Shown: positions 57,632-64,000 of the stretch, piece by piece
Layout of the letters: each line of letters begins with the position of its first letter
Position numbering within the stretch: position 1 is the first letter of the stretch
Source: Gammaproteobacteria bacterium
Lineage (GTDB): Bacteria > Pseudomonadota > Gammaproteobacteria > GCA-001735895
Reading direction: 5' to 3'
Assembly (NCBI GenBank): GCA_029862005.1
Contig: JAOTYD010000013.1
Span: forward strand, 1-64,000
DNA length: 64,000 bases
Made by a program: the position numbers and the translations under genes
Notes under the pieces: generated by a model
Told to the model about the DNA's origin: nothing
Databases searched by the model: none
What the model saw: the letters and a program-made list of their open reading frames with translations, nothing else

Positions 57632-58238
57632 GGTCCTGTTCTTGTTGCTGGGCTTTCACTGCAGTGGTAATGCAACTCACGCCGCGACACGCATCCTCAT
57701 TGTAGGCGACAGTCTGAGCGCCGCCCACGATATATCGATAGAAAAAGGTTGGGCGCAACTGTTCAGCTCCAATATAAGGTCAAGTTTTCCGCAAACAAGC
57801 GTTATCAATGCCAGCATCAGCGGGGAAACCACGTTTGGCGGCCTGCAACGCCTGCCGGGATTGCTGGCGGAACATCAACCCACGCACCTGATTATAGAGC
57901 TGGGCGGCAACGACGGGCTGCGCGGGCTCGGTTTCGAGCAGAGCACGGAAAACCTGCGGCAAATGGTAAAACTTGCCGAAGACCGCTCAACAACGGTGCT
58001 GTTGATCGGGGTGCGCATGCCACCGAACTTCGGGGCCGCCTATAACGAGCGCTTTCAGCAAATCTTCGAAACCATTACCGACGAATTCGGAATACACTAC
58101 CTGCCCAGGTTTCTCGACGGGATCGCGGCCAGTGATCCCGCCCTGATGCAGGCAGACGGAATTCATCCGACGGCTATTGCCCAACCGATTCTGGCGCGGA
58201 AGGTTGAAGCCAAGATGATTCGAATTCTCAATCACTGA
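57609..58238 (+). CDS. tesA: Periplasmic acyl-CoA thioesterase / lysophospholipase TesA
   Basis: This protein of about 209 residues is an SGNH hydrolase with block I GDSLSAAHDI (catalytic serine), block III GGNDGLRG and block V DGIHPT (Asp-His). It hydrolyses acyl thioesters and lysophospholipids in the periplasm. The start at 57609 gives a signal peptide with a lysine (MQKLSSAMVLFLLLGFHC); the ATG at 57630 is the alternative. Either start overlaps the beginning of ybbA, so the divergent pair has no intergenic space. The 3' end overlaps the convergent HAD gene by 11 bases. Confidence 0.92.
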   Translation: MQKLSSAMVLFLLLGFHCSGNATHAATRILIVGDSLSAAHDISIEKGWAQLFSSNIRSSFPQTSVINASISGETTFGGLQRLPGLLAEHQPTHLIIELGGNDGLRGLGFEQSTENLRQMVKLAEDRSTTVLLIGVRMPPNFGAAYNERFQQIFETITDEFGIHYLPRFLDGIAASDPALMQADGIHPTAIAQPILARKVEAKMIRILNH

Positions 58239-58920
58239 GCAACGCCTCAAGCTGATGCAAATCGGTCACCTCGTACTCTGGTGCAGGTGAGTGATGCGGC
58301 CACGCGACGCCTTCGCGGTTGACCCAGACCGCCTGGTAACCGGCTTCCAGCGCACCCACCACATCGTAAACGGGGTGATCACCCACGTAGACAATTTCTT
58401 CCGGCAGGGCCTCGAAGCGTTCGGCCAGGTGCTGGTAAATCAAGCGATCCGGTTTAGCCGCCATCACGTCGGCAGCACTGACCGAATGCTCGATCAGGTG
58501 ATCGAGCCCAACATGCGGAATACTGGCATTGCCATTGGTGATGGAACCAAGACGGTATTTCTGCCCGAGTCGGTGCAGGCAAGGTAATACGTCGTCATAA
58601 AACTCGACCTGCTGACGTGCCTCGAAAAAAATATCAAAGCCGTTCCTAGCGACCTGTTCGCCGTCGTAATCATGGATCTCGCCGAGGTGCTGCAGGAAAT
58701 CGCAGCGCATCGCGGTCATATCCACAGCGTAGTGCTGCTCGCGACCGCTGAATTCGCGGCGGTATTCGAGCATCTGAGCAGGATCAAATCGTTCCGTGAT
58801 GCGCGGATAGTGTTTTTCCAGCCATTGATACAGCAGTTCCTCGGCACGATGAATCGTCGGCATGCAGGGCCAGAGGGTATCATCAAGGTCGAAGGCAATT
58901 ACGGTTACCTGTCTAATCAC
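58228..58920 (-). CDS. HAD-superfamily phosphatase (YigB-like)
   Basis: This 230-residue HAD hydrolase has motif I FDLDDTLW (nucleophile D11, D13), motif II SITNGNA, motif III lysine in MAAKPD and motif IV VGDHPVYDVVGA. The cap and sequence pattern resemble YigB, one of several phosphatases that can remove phosphate from the riboflavin precursor 5-amino-6-ribitylamino-uracil phosphate. Substrate assignment is tentative because such enzymes are promiscuous. Confidence 0.88.
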   Translation of the reverse strand: MIRQVTVIAFDLDDTLWPCMPTIHRAEELLYQWLEKHYPRITERFDPAQMLEYRREFSGREQHYAVDMTAMRCDFLQHLGEIHDYDGEQVARNGFDIFFEARQQVEFYDDVLPCLHRLGQKYRLGSITNGNASIPHVGLDHLIEHSVSAADVMAAKPDRLIYQHLAERFEALPEEIVYVGDHPVYDVVGALEAGYQAVWVNREGVAWPHHSPAPEYEVTDLHQLEALLSD

Positions 58921-59115
58921 GACGGTTCCAGTCTAAACAGGCTGGGATTTTAAAGGTTTTGTTGCACTTGCGAAACAGCCTACTGGTATCGATGGCCCCG
59001 TGACCGAATCCCGGAAAATTTGACTTCGGGCGAATTTTAACCTGCGGGTATAGTGCTTTCACTGTCAGGCAATGTTCATTACTATTAGCGACCTTCAGGA
59101 CGTAGACGACATTTG

Positions 59116-60330
59116 ATGGATACTAACAGCAGCAGGCATCGCGTTGATGTTTCCGGCGTAATCATCGGCGGCGGTGCACCGATCGTGGTGCAATCGATGA
59201 CGAACACCGATACGGTCGATATCGCGGCAACCGTAGCGCAGATCAAACTGCTATACGAGGCTGGATCAGAACTGGTGCGTATCACCGTTAATAACGACGC
59301 TGCCGCGCGCGCGGTGCCGCACATCATCGATCAGCTTGATGCCCAGGATTGCCGGGTTCCCGTCGTTGGTGATTTTCATTTCAACGGTCATAAATTGCTC
59401 GCTCAACACGATGCCTGCGCGCGTGCGCTGGCAAAATACCGCATCAATCCGGGTAATGTCGGGCATGGTAAAAAACGCGACAAACAGTTCAGCGACATGA
59501 TCGAAATCGCCTGTCGCCACGACAAACCCGTTCGTATAGGTGTTAACTGGGGCAGCCTCGACCAGCAGCTCCTCGCGAACATGCTCACCCGCAATGCCAA
59601 TCTCGCTGATCCGCTGTCGCTCACGACCATCAACCGCCAGGCGGTCATCGAATCGGCGCTTGGCAGCGCAACATTTGCCGAGGATATCGGTCTTCCCGCC
59701 GATCACATCGTCATCAGCTGTAAAATGAGCCGTGTGCCGGACCTGATCGATGTTTATCAAACCCTGGCGGAACGTTGCCGATATGCGCTACATCTTGGCC
59801 TGACCGAAGCCGGCATGGGCGACCCGGGTGTCATCGCCTCGAGCGCTGCCCTCGCCATTCTGTTGAACCAGGGTATCGGCGATACGATTCGTGTCTCGCT
59901 CACGCCCGAGCCCGGTGCAACGCGCGAACGCGAAGTGAAGGTCGCGCAACAAGTGTTGCAGTCCCTGGCGTTACGTTCCTTCACCCCGACTGTAACGGCC
60001 TGCCCCGGCTGCGGACGCACCACGAGCGAATATTTCCAGGAGCTTGCCCTGCAGATTCAACAGGAATTGGACCAATCGATGCCCGCGTGGAAACACCAGT
60101 TTCCGGGTGTTGAATCGATGAAGGTTGCGGTGATGGGATGCGTCGTAAATGGACCAGGTGAGAGCAAGCACGCCAATATAGGAATCAGCCTGCCAGGCAC
60201 CGGTGAAAATCCGGTGGCGCCGGTCTACCAGGATGGTCAAAAAACCGTTACTTTAAAGGGAGATAATATTGCCGACGAGTTTATCGGCCTGGTAAAAGAC
60301 TACGTCGAATCGCACTATGGTGCCGGTTAG
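59116..60330 (+). CDS. ispG: 4-hydroxy-3-methylbut-2-enyl diphosphate synthase IspG
   Basis: This 404-residue [4Fe-4S] enzyme carries out the penultimate step of the MEP isoprenoid pathway. The TIM-barrel part is [19 protein letters not shown] to about residue 270. The reductase part holds the cluster cysteines in [14 protein letters not shown] and [12 protein letters not shown]. The CPGCGRTTS form and the length differ from the E. coli type and resemble the IspG of other proteobacterial lineages such as xanthomonads. It starts at ATG 59116. It lies far from the rodZ-hisS junction, where gammaproteobacterial ispG normally sits, and overlaps the convergent PilZ gene by 4 bases. Confidence 0.95.
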   Translation: MDTNSSRHRVDVSGVIIGGGAPIVVQSMTNTDTVDIAATVAQIKLLYEAGSELVRITVNNDAAARAVPHIIDQLDAQDCRVPVVGDFHFNGHKLLAQHDACARALAKYRINPGNVGHGKKRDKQFSDMIEIACRHDKPVRIGVNWGSLDQQLLANMLTRNANLADPLSLTTINRQAVIESALGSATFAEDIGLPADHIVISCKMSRVPDLIDVYQTLAERCRYALHLGLTEAGMGDPGVIASSAALAILLNQGIGDTIRVSLTPEPGATREREVKVAQQVLQSLALRSFTPTVTACPGCGRTTSEYFQELALQIQQELDQSMPAWKHQFPGVESMKVAVMGCVVNGPGESKHANIGISLPGTGENPVAPVYQDGQKTVTLKGDNIADEFIGLVKDYVESHYGAG

Positions 60331-60620
60331 CCCTTAACCAGCTTGATTTCACATGCAATTTCAAACAGCACTTCGTTATCGGTAACCCGGGTGACAACAG
60401 CCGTCGCCTCCATCGGGGGCGTGTCCGAGTTACTAGGCGTCAGGGTGATTTTGAGAACGGTACCCTCGTCAAATCCTTCGTTGGAAGTAAACAGGATCCC
60501 CTTGCTGCTCAGATTGATAACGCTGCCGGTATATTGCCTGGTACTTCCCGTCTTCGAAAAACTCATCTCGCAATCGATAGGCATGCGCAAAAAGTCGCGT
60601 TTTTCAGCGTAATCGATCAT
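60327..60620 (-). CDS. PilZ-domain cyclic di-GMP receptor
   Basis: This 97-residue single-domain PilZ protein has both ligand-binding elements, R8-DFL-R12 (RxxxR) and N-L-S-S-K-G (D/NxSxxG). It should bind cyclic di-GMP in the cytoplasm and pass the signal to an unknown partner. It lies 12 bases after the STAS gene on the same strand, and a GGDEF enzyme is encoded 1.1 kb upstream. The combination suggests a local cyclic di-GMP circuit. Confidence 0.92.
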   Translation of the reverse strand: MIDYAEKRDFLRMPIDCEMSFSKTGSTRQYTGSVINLSSKGILFTSNEGFDEGTVLKITLTPSNSDTPPMEATAVVTRVTDNEVLFEIACEIKLVKG

Positions 60621-60632
60621 CAGAGAATCCCG

Positions 60633-60935
60633 TTAAAGTTTGAACAATTTTCCGAAATTGGCAACATCGAGAATCTTGCGCACTTCGGGGGAGGCTTGGG
60701 TAATTTCGATATTCGACGATTCCCCGCCCGCATGTTCGCGCAGTAATAACAACATGCCCAATGCCGAACTATCCAGATATTCGGTATTCGACAAATCTAC
60801 CACATACTCGGTACCCTTGCCTGCGGTATCTGCGTAGGAAGCCCGAAATTCGTCGTACAGTTGGAAATCGAACTTTCCGGCAACGGCGATGGTGACTTTG
60901 TTACCGTCATCGGTAACCGTCATATTTATACTCAT
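60633..60935 (-). CDS. STAS-domain anti-sigma-factor antagonist
   Basis: This 100-residue STAS protein has the phosphoacceptor serine S56 in EYLDSSALGMLLLL. Such proteins are phosphorylated by HPK-type kinases and release partners when unphosphorylated. The start at ATG 60935 has a GAGGTAAT ribosome-binding site; the longer upstream frame is not supported. It shares a predicted promoter and probably a transcript with the PilZ gene. No kinase or phosphatase partner is seen in the window. Confidence 0.92.
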   Translation of the reverse strand: MSINMTVTDDGNKVTIAVAGKFDFQLYDEFRASYADTAGKGTEYVVDLSNTEYLDSSALGMLLLLREHAGGESSNIEITQASPEVRKILDVANFGKLFKL

Positions 60936-61097
60936 TGTATTACCTCTTCCGAGTTGCAGCCCGGCGTGATTAAACCATTTCAACGCTGCCAAGGTCCAGT
61001 GAGAATTGCGATTCTGCGGTCTGCGATTTCGCTGACACCAACGCCATCCCGGCACGTGATTCCTTAACATTCATTTCAGGTTCGCCGATACCTTTAT

Positions 61098-61125
61098 TTT
61101 ATAGACCAAATTCTTCACTTATCAA
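61098..61125 (-). promoter_or_regulatory. Predicted sigma-70 promoter of the STAS-PilZ pair
   Basis: On the minus strand TTGATA (61125-61120) is followed after 16 bases by TATAAA (61103-61098). The leader to the STAS ATG would be about 155 bases. Confidence 0.45.
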
Positions 61126-61260
61126 AGGTTTGCAGGGACCTTTCAATGTAAAGTTTGAACTTGGGTACTCGGTCTTTGACACGATTGCGGTACAAAATAG
61201 ATCAATCAGCAACCACGAGCTGGGCCGGGATCAATCGATCGTTCGCCATCAATCCGGCGT

Positions 61261-61623
61261 TTAACCTAGCGTGCGCCTGATGACATCGATCAACTGGGCT
61301 TCGTTAACAGGCTTGACTATCCATCCGTTCGCACCAGCACGTTTGCCGGCCTGCTTCTTGTCGGTGCCCGATTCCGTCGTCAATACCAGCAGTGGCGTTC
61401 CCTCGAAACCCGGCAGCTTGCGCAATTCCGAGACCAGCGTGATGCCGTCCATGTTGGGCATATAAACATCGGTAATAACCAGGTCAAAAGCCTGCGCACG
61501 TGCCATCTTTAGCGCAACCTTCCCGTCTTCGGCCTGGATCACATCATGACCATCATTTTGCAGCGTCACGGCAAGCATTTGTCTCATTGTGTATGAATCA
61601 TCGACTGCCAGTATTGTGGCCAT
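61261..61623 (-). CDS. CheY-like single-domain response regulator
   Basis: This 120-residue receiver has the acidic pair D8-D9, phosphoacceptor D52 in VITDVYMPNMDG, the Thr in VLTTES and the Lys in WIVKPV. It lacks an output domain, as in CheY and PilG. The KKQAGKRAGANGWIVKPV segment is typical of chemotaxis CheY proteins. No histidine kinase is nearby. It lies 138 bases downstream of the GGDEF gene on the same strand. Confidence 0.93.
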   Translation of the reverse strand: MATILAVDDSYTMRQMLAVTLQNDGHDVIQAEDGKVALKMARAQAFDLVITDVYMPNMDGITLVSELRKLPGFEGTPLLVLTTESGTDKKQAGKRAGANGWIVKPVNEAQLIDVIRRTLG

Positions 61624-61671
61624 GGAACTCTCACGCCTCCCTGGATTATGCCTTTAGGTGTAGTGTTCAAT

Positions 61672-61722
61672 TCGAGGTGCAACGGGGAACGACACCTCGA
61701 GCCTTAGATATAGGCTATCTAA
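61672..61722. promoter_or_regulatory. Two palindromes upstream of the CheY-like gene
   Basis: TCGAGGTG at 61672-61679 pairs with CACCTCGA at 61693-61700. TTAGATA at 61704-61710 pairs with TATCTAA at 61716-61722. They lie between the GGDEF and CheY-like genes. They could be a regulator-binding site or an RNA hairpin that separates the two genes; no poly-U tract is seen. Confidence 0.4.
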
Positions 61723-61762
61723 TGCAATTATGCTACGAACCCGATGCGAGCCATCCAGTTCT

Positions 61763-62692
61763 TTAACAGATGACGATCTGATTTTTACCGCTCAATTTCG
61801 CCCGCAACAAGGCTTTGTCGGCGCGCTTGAATGCACTCCAGAAATTATCGCTATGACGCACCAGCGTAATTCCAATACTAATCTGGACTTGCCCGGAGAC
61901 CCCGCATTCCTGCAGATCGAGTTCATCAATACTGCTGCGGATACGTTCGCAAACATCGACCGCACCGTGGATATCAGTTTGCGCGAGGCCGCCGACAAAT
62001 TCATCGCCACCATAGCGATAGACGAGATCTGTATTGCGTACCACTTGGCTAATGACGCTGGCTACTTCGCGCAGCACCTGGTCGCCGGCTTCGTGACCAC
62101 AGTTGTCGTTGATCTGCTTGAAACCGTCTAGATCCATCACCAGTATCGCCATCGGTTGTCGATGGCGTTTAGCCAGGTCTATTTCCCGCGGCAGGTACTT
62201 CTCCATCGACATGCGGTTGTTCAAACCAGTCAGCGGATCGCGGTAGGCAGACTTGAGCGCAATCTGGTACATCAATGCATTTTTAACCGGGTAAATCAAC
62301 GAACACAGCAGGTCTTCGAGCTCGCTGAGTTCGTGACTGTTAAAGTTCGAACGTTTAAACAGGGTTATTTCGCCCAATAGCTGGTTTTGCATCTTGAGCC
62401 GATAGCTCGCGCTGAATCCTTCTATAGAGCCCTGTTCGATCCTGGTCTCAATGTCGTCGCATTCGAATCGATACCCGCAATAATCAACTTCACTGACGAT
62501 TTCGGCCATGAATGCCTCGACGACCTGGGACACTTCGAGATGGCGCGACAACAAATCTGAAATCTGCAATACACGGAGGTATTTTTTACTGCCCCGGGCC
62601 TTTTCAACCGGTCGAGGATCCAGGGCAATTACCTGGCCAGGCGCCCGTCGCACCGATTTAGCACCGGTTATTAATTGAATTGTCTGAGCCAT
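61763..62692 (-). CDS. Diguanylate cyclase (GGDEF) with N-terminal sensor region
   Basis: This 309-residue cytoplasmic enzyme makes cyclic di-GMP from two GTP. The GGDEF domain begins at DPLTGLNNR (152-160), has the intact catalytic GGDEF at 228-232 in YGGDEFVGG, and keeps the inhibitory site R219-x-x-D222. Residues about 40-145 form a GAF-like sensor region with no membrane segment. A sigma-54-type promoter and an AGGTGAG ribosome-binding site lie upstream, which suggests flagellar-type regulation. Confidence 0.95.
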   Translation of the reverse strand: MAQTIQLITGAKSVRRAPGQVIALDPRPVEKARGSKKYLRVLQISDLLSRHLEVSQVVEAFMAEIVSEVDYCGYRFECDDIETRIEQGSIEGFSASYRLKMQNQLLGEITLFKRSNFNSHELSELEDLLCSLIYPVKNALMYQIALKSAYRDPLTGLNNRMSMEKYLPREIDLAKRHRQPMAILVMDLDGFKQINDNCGHEAGDQVLREVASVISQVVRNTDLVYRYGGDEFVGGLAQTDIHGAVDVCERIRSSIDELDLQECGVSGQVQISIGITLVRHSDNFWSAFKRADKALLRAKLSGKNQIVIC

Positions 62693-63020
62693 GTAATACT
62701 CACCTTTTTCTTAACTGCTGCATTCCTGGGAATACATGCTAATTGCGTGCCAATTAATAAATTCCTTTAAAATCAATAATTTAAAAGTCTTATTAAGTTT
62801 AAATCAGTCAAAATGACATTTTTTTGTCGAATTTTGACGACGAAATCGGCATTCGAGACAATAAACCGCCTCAAGAACTTGCCGTCGCGGCCGAATATCC
62901 CTCCAGGCGACATAATTTCAACGCTCTACCCATAGTCCCGGCGCCGATTCCGGCATTTTGGGTTCGATATAAATTGATCAAACGGCAGCTTCCGACCCGG
63001 GGTGGAAAATAATTGCCAGC
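62693..63020. other. Divergent regulatory region between GGDEF and FliK-like genes
   Basis: This 328-base gap is very AT-rich from 62751 to 62835. It contains a sigma-54-type promoter reading toward the GGDEF gene. No clear promoter for the FliK-like gene was found, but the stretch 62955-62980 (TTTTGGGTTCGATATAAATT) is a candidate. Confidence 0.55.
62736..62752 (-). promoter_or_regulatory. Predicted sigma-54 promoter of the GGDEF gene
   Basis: On the minus strand TGGCACGCAATTAGCAT matches the -24/-12 consensus TGGCACG-N4-TTGC with one mismatch. GG and GC are separated by the required 10 bases. The predicted transcript starts about 35 bases before the ATG at 62692. Confidence 0.7.
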
Positions 63021-64000
63021 ATGGACATAAAAAGTCTCGACGACTCCCTACCAGCCAGGTCCCCGGTTTTGCAATCCAGCAACCTGTTGGCACAACTCAA
63101 GGCAGCAGGAACCATCGAAGCCGAGGTAATCAAGGTATTGCAGGACAAGCTTTTATTAAGCAGTCGACTCGGAGAAATACTGACCTCCAATTCACTGAAC
63201 TACAAGACGGGTGATCAGCTCAATTTGCGCCTTGCCGGAAGCGACCTGGAGCCTGTGCTCAAGGTCAGCCCCAGACAATCGGGGCCAGTGACGCTTGACG
63301 ACAATCAGAATCCGCGCCTGACCCGGTTGGTGCCGGTTAACACGGCGGTACTCGCGATCGTAACCAGCGTAGTGCCACAGCGCATCCAGATAAGGCTTGC
63401 AGAGCAAATCCTGACCCTGCCACACCAGCCGGGCATCGCCCGGGGCCAATTGCTCAGCCTGCAACGTAACAATGCCAGCCAGAAAATCGAAATCACACCC
63501 GTGGATCGGAAACTCATTTACAAGGCCATGCTCAAGCAGTTGGTACCGGGTCAACCCGAGACCGGCTCCAAAAGCCTGGTCAAGTTATTAAACCTGGTCA
63601 ACAAGGTCACAAGTTCTCCGACTTCGCAGGCGGCGCCGGTGACCAACCGGATTACGGATACCTTCGGTGGAGGAAACTCGACCGCGGTATCCCGGGCAGT
63701 AACGGCCGCGTTAAGTAACCAGGCCTCAACCAGCCCCGGTAGAACCGGGGGAATGCCAACACCCGAAAATCAATACCGACCGACCGTTGTCAAAACGCCA
63801 GGGCCGCCCACTGAGACAGCATCCAACGACACGCGAACCGAATCCAGACCCGTGCAAACCGGAAACAACCGCCAGATAACCGCATTGCTGCAGCAAATAA
63901 ACAAGCAAGGCAACCAGTCTTTCGAGCGCACTCCGGTCGCCAAACCTGCTACTTCGAGGTCGGCATTGCCAGCAGATGATTTTCGTCCCATTATCGGGTC
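63021..64000 (+). CDS. FliK-like flagellar hook-length control protein (5' part)
   Basis: The frame starting at ATG 63021 stays open to the window edge (326 codons). The N-terminal part has VIKVLQDKLLLSSRLGEILTS and NYKTGDQLNLRLAGSDLEPVLKV, which resemble FliK-type proteins found beside a second FlhB-like gene in many gammaproteobacteria. From about residue 190 the sequence is rich in Ser, Thr, Pro, Gln and Asn, as expected for the flexible ruler region. The conserved C-terminal domain lies outside the window, so the assignment is provisional. Confidence 0.6.
   Translation, partial: MDIKSLDDSLPARSPVLQSSNLLAQLKAAGTIEAEVIKVLQDKLLLSSRLGEILTSNSLNYKTGDQLNLRLAGSDLEPVLKVSPRQSGPVTLDDNQNPRLTRLVPVNTAVLAIVTSVVPQRIQIRLAEQILTLPHQPGIARGQLLSLQRNNASQKIEITPVDRKLIYKAMLKQLVPGQPETGSKSLVKLLNLVNKVTSSPTSQAAPVTNRITDTFGGGNSTAVSRAVTAALSNQASTSPGRTGGMPTPENQYRPTVVKTPGPPTETASNDTRTESRPVQTGNNRQITALLQQINKQGNQSFERTPVAKPATSRSALPADDFRPIIG

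Noticed and set aside
59116-60330. A toxin-antitoxin, phage-defence or CRISPR system in this window
   Set aside because: All strands and gaps were read for direct-repeat arrays, nuclease-helicase pairs and small paired genes. Only housekeeping, envelope and signalling genes and intergenic palindromes were found.

Overview
The window looks like chromosomal DNA of a free-living gammaproteobacterium, probably aquatic or marine. The evidence is gene order: yciO-trpS-scpA-scpB-rluB, smc-zipA-ligA, rlmN-pilF-rodZ-hisS-yfgM-bamB-der, surE-pcm-yqaA-nlpD-rpoS and ybbA-ybbP-tesA are all gammaproteobacterial neighbourhoods. Outer-membrane proteins (porin, YfaZ, BamB), type IV pilus and flagellar-type genes point to a motile Gram-negative cell. 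I cannot name a genus. No rRNA, tRNA, CRISPR array or intact transposase was recognised.

Layout. 1-6828 is the most accessory-looking part: the tail of an unknown gene, a ceramidase-fold membrane protein, an AT-rich orphan membrane protein, and a three-gene MacB/HlyD-type ABC exporter bracketed by two copies of a roughly 118-bp repeat that carries a terminator. 6829-8621 holds an Sfum_1244-type gene and a decayed 2OG-Fe(II) oxygenase-like gene. 8622-14508 (minus strand) is the yciO-trpS-scpA-scpB-[WD40 lipoprotein]-rluB-dciA block. 14822-20107 carries a porin, a sulfotransferase, yciB-yciI, rsd, slyX-rsmJ and yajQ. 20123-28139 is one long minus-strand run: smc, zipA, ligA, a DUF4870 gene, msrB, cyaY and a Rieske-like protein that lacks all cluster ligands. 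28309-33053 holds queF-cysZ, a phosphoesterase, an M23 peptidase, yfaZ and an orphan ParA. 33121-40440 is the der-to-rlmN block, from which ispG is missing. 40674-45688 holds threonine synthesis (thrC, hom), an MFS pump, a GNAT enzyme and an Mth938-like gene. 46146-49975 is the rpoS stress block. 50066-58920 holds an Smr protein, a metzincin-like membrane protease, dusA, relA, ybbP-ybbA, tesA and a HAD phosphatase. 59116-64000 holds ispG followed by PilZ, STAS, CheY and GGDEF genes and the start of a FliK-like gene.

How the genes work together. Chromosome structure and replication are strongly represented (smc, scpA, scpB, dciA, ligA, zipA, parA). So are the cell envelope (rodZ, bamB, yfgM, nlpD, ybbAP, two M23 proteins) and growth or stress control (rpoS, rsd, relA). 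The right end is a small signalling neighbourhood in which a diguanylate cyclase gene with a sigma-54-type promoter sits beside a PilZ receptor, a STAS switch and a CheY receiver.

The least explained signal is a pair of composite, highly structured intergenic elements (29552-29804 and 45703-46124). Each lies between convergent genes. Each is built from a type A hairpin followed by a type B hairpin. The two copies share short conserved loops or cores, while their long stems differ with compensating changes.
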